DNA of 64,000 bases from Marinifilum breve (GCF_003202155.1 NZ_QFLI01000002.1:1-64000), one strand, 5' to 3'. Positions 24,743-35,211 are shown, numbered from the stretch's first letter. The notes: generated by a model not told the origin, from the sequence alone. A program made the numbers and translations.

Positions 24743-27145
24743 ATGCACGTAAAATCCATAGAACAAACACTGTCCGTACTGGGATTCCAGGGAGATTTTC
24801 TGATCTCCAATAACCTGGATCTGAGCTTTGGCTTGAAATTGCAACTGCCTGAGAGTTTATCCTGTAGCCTTGAGCAATTCTACGGTCTGCATGATTGCTT
24901 TAAAAGAATAGTCAATCTGTTGCCTCAAAATACACTTTTGCACAAACAGGATTTCTTTTTTGTGGATCAGTATTCCGAAATTGGATCAAACAGGCAGATA
25001 GGATTAAATGATTCTTACAACAAGCATTTCAAGGGAAGAGCCTATTTGAAACATGAATCCTATCTCTACATCTCTTTACTGAACAAGGGACTTTTGAAAA
25101 ACTATCTTGGATCTTCTTTGATCCTGTCAAAACAAGTCAAAGAACTGGAAATGCAGCGAGATGAGAAAGCAAGGGAATTGTTGGCCAATTTGACCACATT
25201 GCTCAGTCAATCAGGCATTTCCTGCGAGCAGATCAAAAGAGAGGAAGCTATCGGGACAAAAGAAAAGACAGGTTTGATAGAATCCTTTCTGACCCTGAAT
25301 TTTCAAAATGAAAAACCACTCTTGGGGGGGATTGATTTCAGGGACAGGCTAAGGGTGATGGATCAATTTGTGGAAATCCTCAGCCTGAGCGATTACTCAC
25401 ATGTGCCATCCAGCCTGAGACCAACAGGAGGACATCCGGGCAACGGACTGCCAACCTCCTTTGTTTATCCATTGACATTCCATCTTCCATTTTCCCACAT
25501 CACTAACCAGTTTATCTATGTGCCCGGACAGCAGGAAGTAAAATCCATGCTGGAAAGCAATTACAAAAAGATTTACAGCCTGTCCCGTTTCTCTTCAGAA
25601 AACAAGATCAATGCAGGCCTGATAGAAAACTTTTTGGATACGGTACAAAGCAGCGGAGAGAAGATTGTAAAGACACACTTCAATGTCATGTTGATGGAAG
25701 AGTCACTGGGAAAACTCAAACAAAACAAAAGTGAATGTGCCTCTGCATTTTCTTTGATGAACTGTTTTCCCTATCAACATAGCTTTGATCTGCCACTGCT
25801 TTTCTTTGCCTGTGTACCTTTTGCCACCCAGCTGCCGGAATCCGAGCTGTTCATTACCCAGGTACCGCAAGCTTGTTGCCTGACCAATTTTGAAGGTGAG
25901 GTGAGAAATTCCCAATCCGACTTTTGTATTCAGCTCTCCAACCGTCAGGAAGGATGCCCTGTGCAAATCGATCTTTCTGATGAGCCAATGGAAAAGCACT
26001 GGATTCATAACAGAAACAAACTCATCATCGGTGGATCAGGTTCAGGAAAATCCTTTTTTACCAATCACCTCTTGAGGCAATACGCAGAAAATGGGAATTG
26101 TCATATCGTGCTTTTGGATGTGGGGCGCAGCTATGAGATGCTGACCCGCTACCTGAATGAAAGCCTGAAAGAGCAGGGAGGAGCCATGATGGTGGAATTT
26201 ACAACGGAACAGCCCATATCCTTTAATCCTTTTGTGATCGAAGGAGAGCTGAATGTGGAAAGAAAGCAGACCATCCTTTCGGTGATCTATACCATCTACA
26301 AGGAAGATCTTTCCGACATGGAAAAAGATGTCATTGCCCACTCGGTGAGCGATTATCTGAATACACCAGGACTGGAACGATCCTTTAATGGCTATTACCG
26401 TTTTAGTATGGATTACATCCCTGATTTGGTGGAAAAACAAGCCTTGGAGTTCAATACCAATGAGTACTTCTTTATCCTAAGCAAGTACTTTGAAGGAGGA
26501 GAATACGATTACCTTTTGAACAAAGCCATGAAAACTGATGAGTTCTTTGCCTGTCCTTTCCTGGTATTTGAGTTGGACAACATCAAGGATCATCCGGTTA
26601 TTTTTCCCGTAGCCACGCTCATCATCATGGATGTTTTCCTGCAAAAGATGAGAAGGCTCAAAAAAGTAAGAAAGGTAATTTGCATAGAAGAGGCCTGGAA
26701 GGCCATTGCCACACCTCAGATGGCTGGATACATGAAATACTTTTTCAAGACCATCAGAAAGTTCTTTGGAGAAGCCATGGTGGTGACACAGGAGGTGGAC
26801 GACGTTATCTCATCGCCCATTATTCGCGACGCCATCATTAATAATGCCGATACCAGGATTCTACTTGATATGAGCAAATTCAAAAACAAGTTTGATCAGA
26901 TCAGCCAGTTTTTGGGCTTAACGGAATTTCAAAAGGAACAGATCCTCTCCATTAACAAAAACCTTCCTGGAGACAGAAAGCTCAAAGAGGTTTTCATTTC
27001 CCTGGGAGCATACTCCAGGGTATTTGCACTGGAAGTAAGCCGTGCAGAGTATTACTGCTACACCACCGAACAAAAAGAGAAGGAAATGATCCTTAACAAA
27101 CTCTCCGGGGAAAACTCCCTGATTGAAATTTTAAACCAAATGTAA
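24743..27145 (+). CDS. traG: Conjugation ATPase TraG (VirB4 family)
   Basis: 800 residues, typical for CTnDOT TraG. Walker A LIIGGSGSGKSFFTNHLLRQ near 428, Walker B KVICIEEAWKAIA near 648, plus MVVTQEVDDVISSPI and NNADTRILLDMSKF as in VirB4 proteins. It powers pilus assembly and substrate transfer at the inner membrane. It starts 3 bases after traF. From this gene to the mob genes the codon use is visibly less AT-rich than in the defence cargo, as if the tra block had a different recent history. Confidence 0.93.
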   Translation: MHVKSIEQTLSVLGFQGDFLISNNLDLSFGLKLQLPESLSCSLEQFYGLHDCFKRIVNLLPQNTLLHKQDFFFVDQYSEIGSNRQIGLNDSYNKHFKGRAYLKHESYLYISLLNKGLLKNYLGSSLILSKQVKELEMQRDEKARELLANLTTLLSQSGISCEQIKREEAIGTKEKTGLIESFLTLNFQNEKPLLGGIDFRDRLRVMDQFVEILSLSDYSHVPSSLRPTGGHPGNGLPTSFVYPLTFHLPFSHITNQFIYVPGQQEVKSMLESNYKKIYSLSRFSSENKINAGLIENFLDTVQSSGEKIVKTHFNVMLMEESLGKLKQNKSECASAFSLMNCFPYQHSFDLPLLFFACVPFATQLPESELFITQVPQACCLTNFEGEVRNSQSDFCIQLSNRQEGCPVQIDLSDEPMEKHWIHNRNKLIIGGSGSGKSFFTNHLLRQYAENGNCHIVLLDVGRSYEMLTRYLNESLKEQGGAMMVEFTTEQPISFNPFVIEGELNVERKQTILSVIYTIYKEDLSDMEKDVIAHSVSDYLNTPGLERSFNGYYRFSMDYIPDLVEKQALEFNTNEYFFILSKYFEGGEYDYLLNKAMKTDEFFACPFLVFELDNIKDHPVIFPVATLIIMDVFLQKMRRLKKVRKVICIEEAWKAIATPQMAGYMKYFFKTIRKFFGEAMVVTQEVDDVISSPIIRDAIINNADTRILLDMSKFKNKFDQISQFLGLTEFQKEQILSINKNLPGDRKLKEVFISLGAYSRVFALEVSRAEYYCYTTEQKEKEMILNKLSGENSLIEILNQM

Positions 27146-27167
27146 ATCACATTAAAACCATATAAAG

Positions 27168-27818
27168 ATGAAAACAACAATTATAGGAATCGTTCTGCTT
27201 TTAACATTTCAATTAAGCGGAATTGAAAAAGTAATTGCTCAAACTCCTGTTACGGATGTTGGAGCCGGCATTCAAAGGGAAGCTCTCTGGAAACAGGAAA
27301 AAGGAATTCTGGCTAAAATCAACTGGTACAATGTGCTGATCAAAGCACTGAACGGGGACATCAAAGGATTAACCGGTGAGATGCTTGGCATAGATCAGAA
27401 AATGCTGGAAAGCCTTGAAAAGGTATCTGCACTGATTAAAGATTACAAGCGTGTACAGGAAACCAAACGAATGCTGGACAAGGTGATGGACATCTATACC
27501 AAAAAATTGCCCTTGCTGATACAGGATGAGAATTTCACCAATGAACAGGCAGTAGTCATCGTCCAGTCCTTTGACCTCATTTTGGATGACAGCAGACAGC
27601 TGGTGAATACCATTTTGAAAACCATACTTAAAGATAATCTTCTGATGATGGATGACAAGCAGCGATACGATACTATCAACGGCGTTTACCTGAGTGTGAA
27701 ACAGCACTACGGAACCATTTGCTACCTCTACAACAAACTTTTGTATGCTTCCTATTTGAGAAGCTATCAAAGTAAGAACCTGGAAGGCTTTGCCATGTAT
27801 TATTCATTGTACAAATAA
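27168..27818 (+). CDS. Secreted conjugation operon protein (TraI position)
   Basis: 216 residues with a signal peptide ending near KVIAQ. It is predominantly helical (LEKVSALIKDYKRVQETKRM, YTKKLPLLIQDENFTNEQ). By place (between TraG and TraJ) it corresponds to TraI/DUF4141-type proteins, which resemble VirB5, but I see no clear signature. Periplasmic location expected. Confidence 0.6.
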   Translation: MKTTIIGIVLLLTFQLSGIEKVIAQTPVTDVGAGIQREALWKQEKGILAKINWYNVLIKALNGDIKGLTGEMLGIDQKMLESLEKVSALIKDYKRVQETKRMLDKVMDIYTKKLPLLIQDENFTNEQAVVIVQSFDLILDDSRQLVNTILKTILKDNLLMMDDKQRYDTINGVYLSVKQHYGTICYLYNKLLYASYLRSYQSKNLEGFAMYYSLYK

Positions 27819-27828
27819 ACATAGAGCC

Positions 27829-28545
27829 ATGAATAAATTTAGATTTATCATCGCCATTATATCCGTGTTTTTACTTTTCCAGTCAAGCGGGGTAATGGCG
27901 CAGGCCATAGCCATCAAAAAATGGAAGGGAAGGTACCCAAGGATGAACAACAATTATCCCCAATCCTTTATTGCCTTCAGGGGCTGGTTGCCTCCGAAAC
28001 CGCATCTCTTTGTACGCATTTCACCCACCCATTATTACTGGAAAGTAAAATCCATTCCGGTAACAGACTCCAAGGAGACCACTGGAAAAATAAAAACAGG
28101 TTTACTGCGCATTTTTTCAAAACTGATGGAAAGATCACAGTTTAAGGGAAGGCATCAAGAAACAGGTTTGATCAAACTCATGAATGAATTTCAAAAACAG
28201 ATTGACCAAAAACTTTTTGACAGTAGGAAGGATCAACTGGCTGACATTTATGGACTGACTGAAGCTTTTCTGAAACTCTACGACAGGATGGATGAATTCA
28301 AACAGATCAAACATGGGGCTAAGATCAGGAAAATCCTGAAAAAGGAAGCAAATGAACTCTTGGAGCGGTTTCTAATGATCAATCTTTTGGAAACAGATCA
28401 CGGAGAGAAATTTCAAGCCTTCATGGAAATCAGAACAAGATTGATTCAACTCTTTGGAGAGGTAGATTATAGCATCAATAAAATGCACTACTTCCAACAC
28501 TTTGGCACATATCAGAATACTCATTACGCATTTTTAACCCAATAA
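27829..28545 (+). CDS. Secreted protein of the tra operon, unknown
   Basis: 238 residues from the ATG at 27829 (a 5' extended start at 27790 is inside the preceding gene). Signal peptide ending at SGVMAQ, then a basic helical protein with ESISPTHYYWKV-like and FLKLYDRMDEFKQIKHGAKI segments. I do not recognise a family. It lies 10 bases downstream of the previous gene and 9 bases upstream of traJ, so it is probably a transfer accessory. Confidence 0.6.
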   Translation: MNKFRFIIAIISVFLLFQSSGVMAQAIAIKKWKGRYPRMNNNYPQSFIAFRGWLPPKPHLFVRISPTHYYWKVKSIPVTDSKETTGKIKTGLLRIFSKLMERSQFKGRHQETGLIKLMNEFQKQIDQKLFDSRKDQLADIYGLTEAFLKLYDRMDEFKQIKHGAKIRKILKKEANELLERFLMINLLETDHGEKFQAFMEIRTRLIQLFGEVDYSINKMHYFQHFGTYQNTHYAFLTQ

Positions 28546-28554
28546 ACTGGAATC

Positions 28555-29505
28555 ATGATCTTACAGGTATTGACAACAAATGATTTTTTTTCCTTTACAG
28601 ATGCATTGGTAAATACAGGAATCAATCACGCAAGGATACTGGTGGACATGGCAAGAGCCATAGGAGGGATTGCAGCCTTTTTCTACATCTCCAAACGCAT
28701 CTATGAAGAGTTGATCGCCGATAATCCCATCTCTTTACTGCCTCTTCTTCGGCCATTCGCCTTTGTGCTGGTACTGAGTTTTTGGGGCGTATTCGTCAAT
28801 CTTTTGATGGTACCCACCAAAGGGCTGGCCACCCTTTCAGAGGCTATCTATGCCGATAAGAAACACATCGTGGCTCAAAGACTGGAAGAGAAGCAAAATG
28901 CCATGCTGGCAGCAGATTTGCCTGTTTTCTATGAGAATGAAGAAAAGGAGGCTGCCCTTTGGGACAAGGGGATCAATATTTTACTGACTTCCTACAATAT
29001 CATGACAGGAAGAGCGATTCGAAACCAAATCAATTTTTACATCATGGATGCGGTTCGTCAGCTATTGGAATCCGTATTTGAAGCCATTGTTTACCTGATT
29101 GCTTTTCTGCGGACCATCTTCTGTGTTCTGTTGGTCATATTTGGACCACTGGTCTTTGCCCTTTCCATATTCGATGGGTTTCAGGACAACTATCTGCAAT
29201 GGATAGCCCGATTTATCAATGTGAATCTGTATCTGCCAATTGCCCTATTGATTCTGGCATTGGTACAGGAAGTACTCATCTACATGCTGGAATGGGAAAT
29301 TAACCAAATCAACAGCATGTTGATCTACCAGCCTCAACTATTTTATGTCACAAGCCTTGTAGTACCCATTTGTGGTATTGTTGGCATGAGCATGGTACCC
29401 AAAATTGCATCATGGATTGTGCAGGCAACGGGAACCAACTCAGGAGGAGGCAGAATGTTCAGAACAGCGGCTACCATGGCCATCACCAAAGGAATGTTGA
29501 AATAA
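28555..29505 (+). CDS. traJ: Conjugative transfer protein TraJ (VirB6-like)
   Basis: 316 residues, polytopic: hydrophobic spans near 20-45, 60-85, 175-215, 222-250 and 255-290. Conserved TraJ features include ARAIGGIAAFFYISKRIYEE, RTIFCVLLVIFGPLVFALSI and FQDNYLQWIARFINVNLYLP. TraJ is the VirB6-like inner membrane channel protein of CTnDOT-type systems. It is in operon with traK (15-base gap with AAAGGAGAAG). Confidence 0.9.
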   Translation: MILQVLTTNDFFSFTDALVNTGINHARILVDMARAIGGIAAFFYISKRIYEELIADNPISLLPLLRPFAFVLVLSFWGVFVNLLMVPTKGLATLSEAIYADKKHIVAQRLEEKQNAMLAADLPVFYENEEKEAALWDKGINILLTSYNIMTGRAIRNQINFYIMDAVRQLLESVFEAIVYLIAFLRTIFCVLLVIFGPLVFALSIFDGFQDNYLQWIARFINVNLYLPIALLILALVQEVLIYMLEWEINQINSMLIYQPQLFYVTSLVVPICGIVGMSMVPKIASWIVQATGTNSGGGRMFRTAATMAITKGMLK

Positions 29506-29520
29506 AAGAAAGGAGAAGAG

Positions 29521-30147
29521 ATGAAGAAAATATTTGACATCCAAAGAAAGTTTCGCTTTACGGTCTACATCCTATTTGCGAGTGCCGTATTGATGATTGG
29601 AGTGAGTGTATATGTCTTTCAGCTTTCAGCAAATATGGTGGAGCGATCCAGGCAAAAGATCTATGTGCTGGACAATGGCAAATCCCTATTGATGGCTCTA
29701 AGGGAGGATATCTCCGAGAACCGCAATGCAGAAGCCAGGGATCATGTCAAAAGGTTTCATGAGCTGTTCTTTACCATGGAGCCTGACAAGGACTACATTG
29801 AAAAAAACGTAAGGGAAGCCCTTCACATGGCTGATCGTTCCGCCATGGATCAATACCAGTCCTACAAGGAAAAGAACCTCTACAACCAGGTGATTGCCTC
29901 GGATATCAGCATGACCATTCAAACCGATTCCATCAGCTTGGATTTTTCCACCTATCCATACCGCTTTCAATTTCACGGAAAGCAAAAGATTGTTCGAAAA
30001 TCCAATATCACCATTCGCAGCCTGATTACATCCGGAACACTGAGAAACATCTCCAGAACGGACAACAATCCACATGGTTTTCTGATGGAAAACTGGCGCA
30101 TTAAAGACAATCAGGATCTGGAGACCATCAAAAGAAAAACTTTTTAA
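29521..30147 (+). CDS. traK: Conjugative transfer protein TraK (VirB8-like)
   Basis: 208 residues: a short cytosolic N-terminus, one transmembrane helix (about 11-33) and a periplasmic domain with RHMADRSAMDQYQSYK-like and YPYRFQFHGKQKIVRKSNIT segments characteristic of TraK. It is the VirB8 equivalent that nucleates the complex. A strong ribosome binding site (GGAGAAG) precedes the ATG. Confidence 0.9.
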   Translation: MKKIFDIQRKFRFTVYILFASAVLMIGVSVYVFQLSANMVERSRQKIYVLDNGKSLLMALREDISENRNAEARDHVKRFHELFFTMEPDKDYIEKNVREALHMADRSAMDQYQSYKEKNLYNQVIASDISMTIQTDSISLDFSTYPYRFQFHGKQKIVRKSNITIRSLITSGTLRNISRTDNNPHGFLMENWRIKDNQDLETIKRKTF

Positions 30148-30161
30148 GAAAGGAGAATGAC

Positions 30162-30491
30162 ATGAAAAACGGAAAGAATCTACAAGACAAAAAAATCTTC
30201 ACAGAGGGGATTGATAAATGGATAACAAAAGCAGATTTGGAAGATCAGTCACTGGATCCTGTTATTCGAAAAAGAAAATGGGTGCTGATCCTTTGTTTCC
30301 TCTTCGTTCTCTTTGCCGCTTCCTTCATCTGGAATCCCATGGTACAGCTATCTGAAGATACTGTTGACTTATCCATAGAACAGGAAAAATCACCATACCA
30401 AAATGGCACATACGGCTTTGAAATGCCAATAGACTCCTTTGAAAATCATCTAAAAACCAATATCCATGAAAAGCTATCTGAAAAAGAATAA
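30162..30491 (+). CDS. Small inner-membrane protein (TraL position)
   Basis: 109 residues with one membrane helix (about 40-58, KWVLILCFLFVLFAASFIW) and a short periplasmic tail. It sits between traK and traM, the place of TraL in CTnDOT. It starts after AAAGGAG and overlaps traM by 26 bases. Assignment by position only. Confidence 0.6.
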   Translation: MKNGKNLQDKKIFTEGIDKWITKADLEDQSLDPVIRKRKWVLILCFLFVLFAASFIWNPMVQLSEDTVDLSIEQEKSPYQNGTYGFEMPIDSFENHLKTNIHEKLSEKE

Positions 30492-31626
30492 AGCCCTGCT
30501 GATTTTGCCCCTGGTATTGATCCCCTTTGTTATCCTGATCTTTTACATCCTGGGAGGAGGAGAGCAAGCCGTCACAAAGGATAACAATAATCAGAATCTG
30601 GCGGACGGTGCCAATTATCTGCTTCCTCAAGCAGAAAAAAGCATAGAGATTTTTGACAAGTTGGAAGCTTACCAAAATGAGAACCTACCCGTTGAATCGA
30701 GAATTCATGATCTGGACTCGGTACGTATCAAAACAGATTTAACAGATGTACAGGCCGATAGTTTGCAGACATTGCTTCAAAACCATTCAAAAACGGATGT
30801 TTCTGGCAAACTACTGGCACATATCAAACGAAAAGAAGAAGTGGTTAGGCAGGAGAGGAATGATGAGAAACCATTTCATAGAATAGTCCCTAATCAAAAG
30901 CAGACATCTTTAATAGGAGTCAGGGAATATGAGACAAAAAACAATCCTAATTCTGAAAATGAGCTCAAAAGAGCTTTGCAAGTCCATGAAAGCGGATTGC
31001 AAGAATTGGAGAAAGTCTTTGATCAGAACATCAGTCTAAACCGTGAAAATGATTCCCTGAAATACTTTTTGAAAGATGCCCGGGAAAAACTGAAACATCT
31101 GGAAGAGAAAAAAGAGAAGAAGTTCAGCCTTGAAAGAAAGTACAATACTGGTTTTGATGGGCAAAGTTCAAGAGCTTCCATGATCAGGGCAGAAGTTTGT
31201 GAAACTACAACCGTGCTCAATGGAAACCGCATCAAAATGAGATTGCTGGATGATGCCTGGATAGATGGAAGAAAGGCAGTAAAACACAGTTTCTTTTACG
31301 GGATTTGCAAGATCAAAGATGAACGTTTAAACATTCAGGTAAGCAGCTTTCCTATGAAGGACAACTTTTTACCTGTGGATTTGCTCATCCATGATTTGGA
31401 TGGATTGCCCGGCCTTTATGTACCTGACAATGCAGCCAGGAGGGTAAGCAAAGAGATTGGTTCCAGAACAAACCTTTCACCTCTTTGGAGTATGGGTAGC
31501 GATCCCATTACCGGTATCGGAATCAATACCGCTGATCGTACCGCACAGGCACTGATCAAAAGGGTGAAACTTCGAAAAATCACCATCAAACAAAACACAT
31601 TGGTATATCTAATCAATCAAAAATAA
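30466..31626 (+). CDS. traM: Conjugative transfer protein TraM (VirB10-like)
   Basis: 386 residues. N-terminal membrane helix (about 9-29), a central coiled region (180-225), and the C-terminal TraM domain with IRAEVCETTTVLNGNRIKMR, LLDDAWIDGRKAVKHSFFYG and LDGLPGLYVPDNAARRVSKE. TraM is the VirB10-like protein spanning both membranes. It is followed by traN after 5 bases. Confidence 0.92.
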   Translation: MKSYLKKNKALLILPLVLIPFVILIFYILGGGEQAVTKDNNNQNLADGANYLLPQAEKSIEIFDKLEAYQNENLPVESRIHDLDSVRIKTDLTDVQADSLQTLLQNHSKTDVSGKLLAHIKRKEEVVRQERNDEKPFHRIVPNQKQTSLIGVREYETKNNPNSENELKRALQVHESGLQELEKVFDQNISLNRENDSLKYFLKDAREKLKHLEEKKEKKFSLERKYNTGFDGQSSRASMIRAEVCETTTVLNGNRIKMRLLDDAWIDGRKAVKHSFFYGICKIKDERLNIQVSSFPMKDNFLPVDLLIHDLDGLPGLYVPDNAARRVSKEIGSRTNLSPLWSMGSDPITGIGINTADRTAQALIKRVKLRKITIKQNTLVYLINQK

Positions 31627-31631
31627 TCGTC

Positions 31632-32441
31632 ATGAAATATTTATTTATCATTCATTTTATACTGACACTTTCACTGAGTCTTGTAGGTCAAAACAGAATG
31701 TCCATCAATGAAAACAAGGTCATTCACCTGATCTCAAAAGAAAAGATCACCTACCTGCAGGTGGGAAACCCTAATCTGATATTGGCAGAGATTGTAGTTG
31801 AGCATCCCAATTTGGTGCGTGTAAAGGCAACAGGTGAATTTAAGCAGGAATCATCCCTCTCAGTAGTTTCTGAGGGGAAGATGTATTGCATAAGACTCAA
31901 TTACGGAAATATTCAAAAAAACTCTTTTCACCTGAAAGATTTAAAAGGAGTTCCTGCCAATCTCTATGTAGAAGGATTGCTAAGGGAAGAGGATTTGAAA
32001 TCCTGCGTTAGGATGATATTGGACAAAAAAAGCAAAGGCACCATTGTAAGAAAATGTAAAAACGATGGAGTTCACTTTTCAGTCCGCAATATCTACCTGA
32101 AAAATACAGCCTTGTTTTTTGAGATGGAGATCCGCAATAAAACAGATATGGACTATGATGTAGAAGAATTTCACTGGTGGATAACTGACAAGAAAAGATT
32201 GAAAGCCACCAATACACAGGAGTATGAAATCTATCCGGTTTACCAGTACTACGAGATTCAATCCGTACCAGCCCAAAGTAAAATCAGGGAGTTATTTGTT
32301 CTGTCCAAATTCACCATCACCGATCAAAGGATATTACGCATAGAATTGCGTGAAAAAGCATTGGGAAATACTGGTAGAAAGTTAAACCTGGAATTAAAAA
32401 ATAAGGATATCATCAAAGCAAAGAGTTTGTACGCTCAATAA
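31632..32441 (+). CDS. traN: Conjugative transfer protein TraN (DUF4138, VirB9-like)
   Basis: 269 residues with a signal peptide (ILTLSLSLVGQ). N-terminal KVIHLISKEKITYLQVGNPN and C-terminal VRNIYLKNTALFFEMEIRNK, DYDVEEFHWWITDKKR and QYYEIQSVPAQSK match DUF4138/TraN. It forms the outer-membrane core with TraM. Confidence 0.9.
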   Translation: MKYLFIIHFILTLSLSLVGQNRMSINENKVIHLISKEKITYLQVGNPNLILAEIVVEHPNLVRVKATGEFKQESSLSVVSEGKMYCIRLNYGNIQKNSFHLKDLKGVPANLYVEGLLREEDLKSCVRMILDKKSKGTIVRKCKNDGVHFSVRNIYLKNTALFFEMEIRNKTDMDYDVEEFHWWITDKKRLKATNTQEYEIYPVYQYYEIQSVPAQSKIRELFVLSKFTITDQRILRIELREKALGNTGRKLNLELKNKDIIKAKSLYAQ

Positions 32442-32455
32442 GACAAGGAGAAGCC

Positions 32456-34393
32456 ATGACAGGAGAATCAAGGGAACTGGTAAGACTGCATGAAGGATTT
32501 AGATTCTTCTGCTATCTCTTGCTGCTTGTTTCTCTCTACCTGATTCAGATCAATTTTTTTAGATCTCAGGGCCTATATATCCCCGAATTGGATGGTGTGA
32601 TTGCCAAATCGCAAAATCTTCAATTGTTGGTTCATCCTGTTTATTCCAAGGCAGTATGTATGGGCTTTCTCATGATTACCTGCATTGGAACCAAAGCCAA
32701 AAAAGACAGGGATCTGAAAGTGTCCGGGCTCTTGTATCAGCTGGCTTTTGGAATCCTGCTTTACTGGGGAAGTCTTTTTTTAATGAATCATCAGGCAGGT
32801 TTGTACCTGATTTTCTCCTTTTGGGGATTTGTAGTGCTGAACATCAGTTTTGACAATATCTCCAAACTCATCAATGTAAACCTGATGAAGGATCGCTTCA
32901 ACAGGGAAAATGAAAGTTTTAAGCAAGAGGAAGAATTACAGAAAAATGAGTTTTCCGTGAACCTCAAATCACAATACCAGCACAAAGGAAGCGAAAGGCA
33001 AGGGTGGATCAACCTGGTGAACCCTTTCCGCGGAAGTATGGTCATTGGTACGCCTGGATCAGGGAAGTCCTTTTCCGTTGTACTTCCCTTTATCAAACAG
33101 CACCTGGACAAAGGCTTTGCCATGTGTGTATATGATTTTAAGTTTCCGGATCTGTCCAAAGTGGCCTACAATCATTTTTTGAAAGCAAAAAAAAGAGGAA
33201 GATTACCTGAGAAGGCAGCCTTTTACATCATCAATTTTGATGACATCACAAGATCTTACCGATGCAATCCATTGGCACCAGAGTTTTTGGAAAGTCCCAT
33301 TGACGCCTTTGAATCTTCTCGAACGGTACTCTACAACCTGAACAGGGAATGGATTCGAAAACAGGGAGAATTCTTTTCAGAATCTGCGGTCTCTTTCTTT
33401 GCAGCAGTCATCTGGTTTTTGAAGCGCTACAAGAATGGAATGTATTGTACCTTGCCACATGCCATAGAACTTCTTCAATTGGATTACGATGATTTATTTG
33501 AAGTGCTGTCACAGGAAAAGGATGTAGTTAACATTATCAATCCCTTTATCAATGCTCATCAAAGAGGCGCGCATGAACAGTTGGAAGGACAGTTGGGAAG
33601 TTTGAAAATCGCTATTTCAAAAATCATCAGCAAAGAGATTTACTGGATCTGTTCAGGAGATGATTTTAGCCTGGACATCAACAATCCCAGTAGTCCAAAA
33701 GTACTTTGTCTGGCCAACAATCCCCTTCGCATTGAAATGTATGGAGCGGTACTTTCCCTTTATATCACCAGGATGCTGAAGGTGATCAATCGAAAAGGTC
33801 AGCACAAATCCTCCCTTATCTTTGATGAGTTGCCAACCATCTATTTTCGTGGCTTGGATACCCTGATTGCAACAGCTAGAAGCAATCTGATCTCCACACT
33901 GCTGGGTATTCAAACCATAGACCAGTTAATCCGTGATTACGGCAAGGAACAGGCCAATGCCATCCTGACCAACATTGGAAACATCTTCGCAGGCCAATCG
34001 GTGGGAGAAACGGCAAGGTTCATACAAAACCGCATGGGCAAGATTTTGCAGGAGAGGCAATCCATCAACATCAACAGAAACTCTCAATCCACCTCCTTTA
34101 CCACACAAATGGATTACCTGGTGCCGGAGGGTAAAATTGCGACTCTGCCACAGGGCTATATGGTGGGACAGGTAGCAGACAATTTTGGAGAGCAGATACA
34201 GCAAAAGAATTTCAACAGCCTTATAGATGTGGATACAGAATCCATTGAAAGTGAAGAAAGAAAATACAAAACTATCCCCCAAATCTATGAATTTGATGAC
34301 AGGGAGAAAGTGCTGGAGAACAACAGAAACCGAATATGCAATGACATCCAAAAACTACTACTGGAATGCAAGATCAAAAACAAAAAAGAATAA
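32456..34393 (+). CDS. Type IV coupling protein (VirD4/TraG family; MobC of CTnDOT)
   Basis: 645 residues. N-terminal membrane helices (about 15-35, 65-85, 90-125), then the P-loop domain: Walker A MVIGTPGSGKSFSVVLPF near 197, Walker B SSLIFDELPTIYFRGLDTLI near 455, and NIGNIFAGQSVGETA/QSTSFTTQMDYLVPEGKIAT typical of Bacteroidota T4CPs. It brings the relaxase-DNA complex to the channel. It is preceded by AAGGAGAAG. Confidence 0.92.
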   Translation: MTGESRELVRLHEGFRFFCYLLLLVSLYLIQINFFRSQGLYIPELDGVIAKSQNLQLLVHPVYSKAVCMGFLMITCIGTKAKKDRDLKVSGLLYQLAFGILLYWGSLFLMNHQAGLYLIFSFWGFVVLNISFDNISKLINVNLMKDRFNRENESFKQEEELQKNEFSVNLKSQYQHKGSERQGWINLVNPFRGSMVIGTPGSGKSFSVVLPFIKQHLDKGFAMCVYDFKFPDLSKVAYNHFLKAKKRGRLPEKAAFYIINFDDITRSYRCNPLAPEFLESPIDAFESSRTVLYNLNREWIRKQGEFFSESAVSFFAAVIWFLKRYKNGMYCTLPHAIELLQLDYDDLFEVLSQEKDVVNIINPFINAHQRGAHEQLEGQLGSLKIAISKIISKEIYWICSGDDFSLDINNPSSPKVLCLANNPLRIEMYGAVLSLYITRMLKVINRKGQHKSSLIFDELPTIYFRGLDTLIATARSNLISTLLGIQTIDQLIRDYGKEQANAILTNIGNIFAGQSVGETARFIQNRMGKILQERQSININRNSQSTSFTTQMDYLVPEGKIATLPQGYMVGQVADNFGEQIQQKNFNSLIDVDTESIESEERKYKTIPQIYEFDDREKVLENNRNRICNDIQKLLLECKIKNKKE

Positions 34394-34417
34394 TATAATC
34401 CTTTAAAAATTGAAATT

Positions 34418-35083
34418 ATGGAACAAACAACAAGAATCAACAAAGACGAAATTCCTTTTGAGAAACTGGAAAAAGTAGGAATCAAAAGAGACTTTGTAGA
34501 CAGAATGGAAAAACAGGAGTTAAATGACTTTTTAAATGGCTTTCGTTCCAACAAGCTCTATACGGTAAATGCCAGGATCAATGATGAAGACTTCCGCATT
34601 CCAACCAAAATCAGACTTCAAAAAATGGAAGATGGAAATGTGAAGATCAAAGTACATCCCATCCAGCGTTTGCATATACCAGAAGAATACATGGGGCATA
34701 AGTTTACCAAAACGGAAAGAACAGCCTTACTGGAAAATCGAAACCTTGGAAAAACAGTTGAGTTAACAGGGAAGGATGGAAAAAAGGATTCCTATTACTT
34801 ATCAATTGACTCCAAAACCAATGAGCTGATACCTCTTCGAACCAAACACATTAGGGTACCAGAAAAGATCAAGGGAGCTGGCCTGTCTGAAGAGCAAAGG
34901 CAGAAATTGGCAGCAGGTAAGAAAATTACATTAAATGGTATGACGGATAAGAATGGTAAGAAGTTCACTGCTACCCTCCAGGTGGATGCTGCCAATCGAA
35001 GTATTAATTTCTCGGGCTTCAAGCAGGAAAATACGGAAGAGAAACTGCAAAAATCAAAAGGAGCTAGTCAGAAAGTAGGTTAG
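34418..35083 (+). CDS. DUF4099/DUF3945 domain protein
   Basis: 221 residues, shorter than many relatives. N-terminal DUF4099-like part (IPFEKLEKVGIKRDFVDRME, GFRSNKLYTVNARIND) then DUF3945-like repeats (IPEEYMGHKFTKTERTALLE and VPEKIKGAGLSEEQRQKLAA, each followed by a G-x-x-V/I-T-L/LNG strand). It is common after the coupling protein in Bacteroidota elements. Function unknown. Confidence 0.78.
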   Translation: MEQTTRINKDEIPFEKLEKVGIKRDFVDRMEKQELNDFLNGFRSNKLYTVNARINDEDFRIPTKIRLQKMEDGNVKIKVHPIQRLHIPEEYMGHKFTKTERTALLENRNLGKTVELTGKDGKKDSYYLSIDSKTNELIPLRTKHIRVPEKIKGAGLSEEQRQKLAAGKKITLNGMTDKNGKKFTATLQVDAANRSINFSGFKQENTEEKLQKSKGASQKVG

Positions 35084-35211
35084 AAATATAGCGTGGTTGA
35101 GCTAAGGTTGGGGGAAGGCTATTCCAGAGTGTTGGTTGGTCTTCCCTTTTCAAAAGAAAATAGGGACAAATAAGATTTAGCAGAAACTTTAAAGAGGGGA
35201 ATGCAAGATGT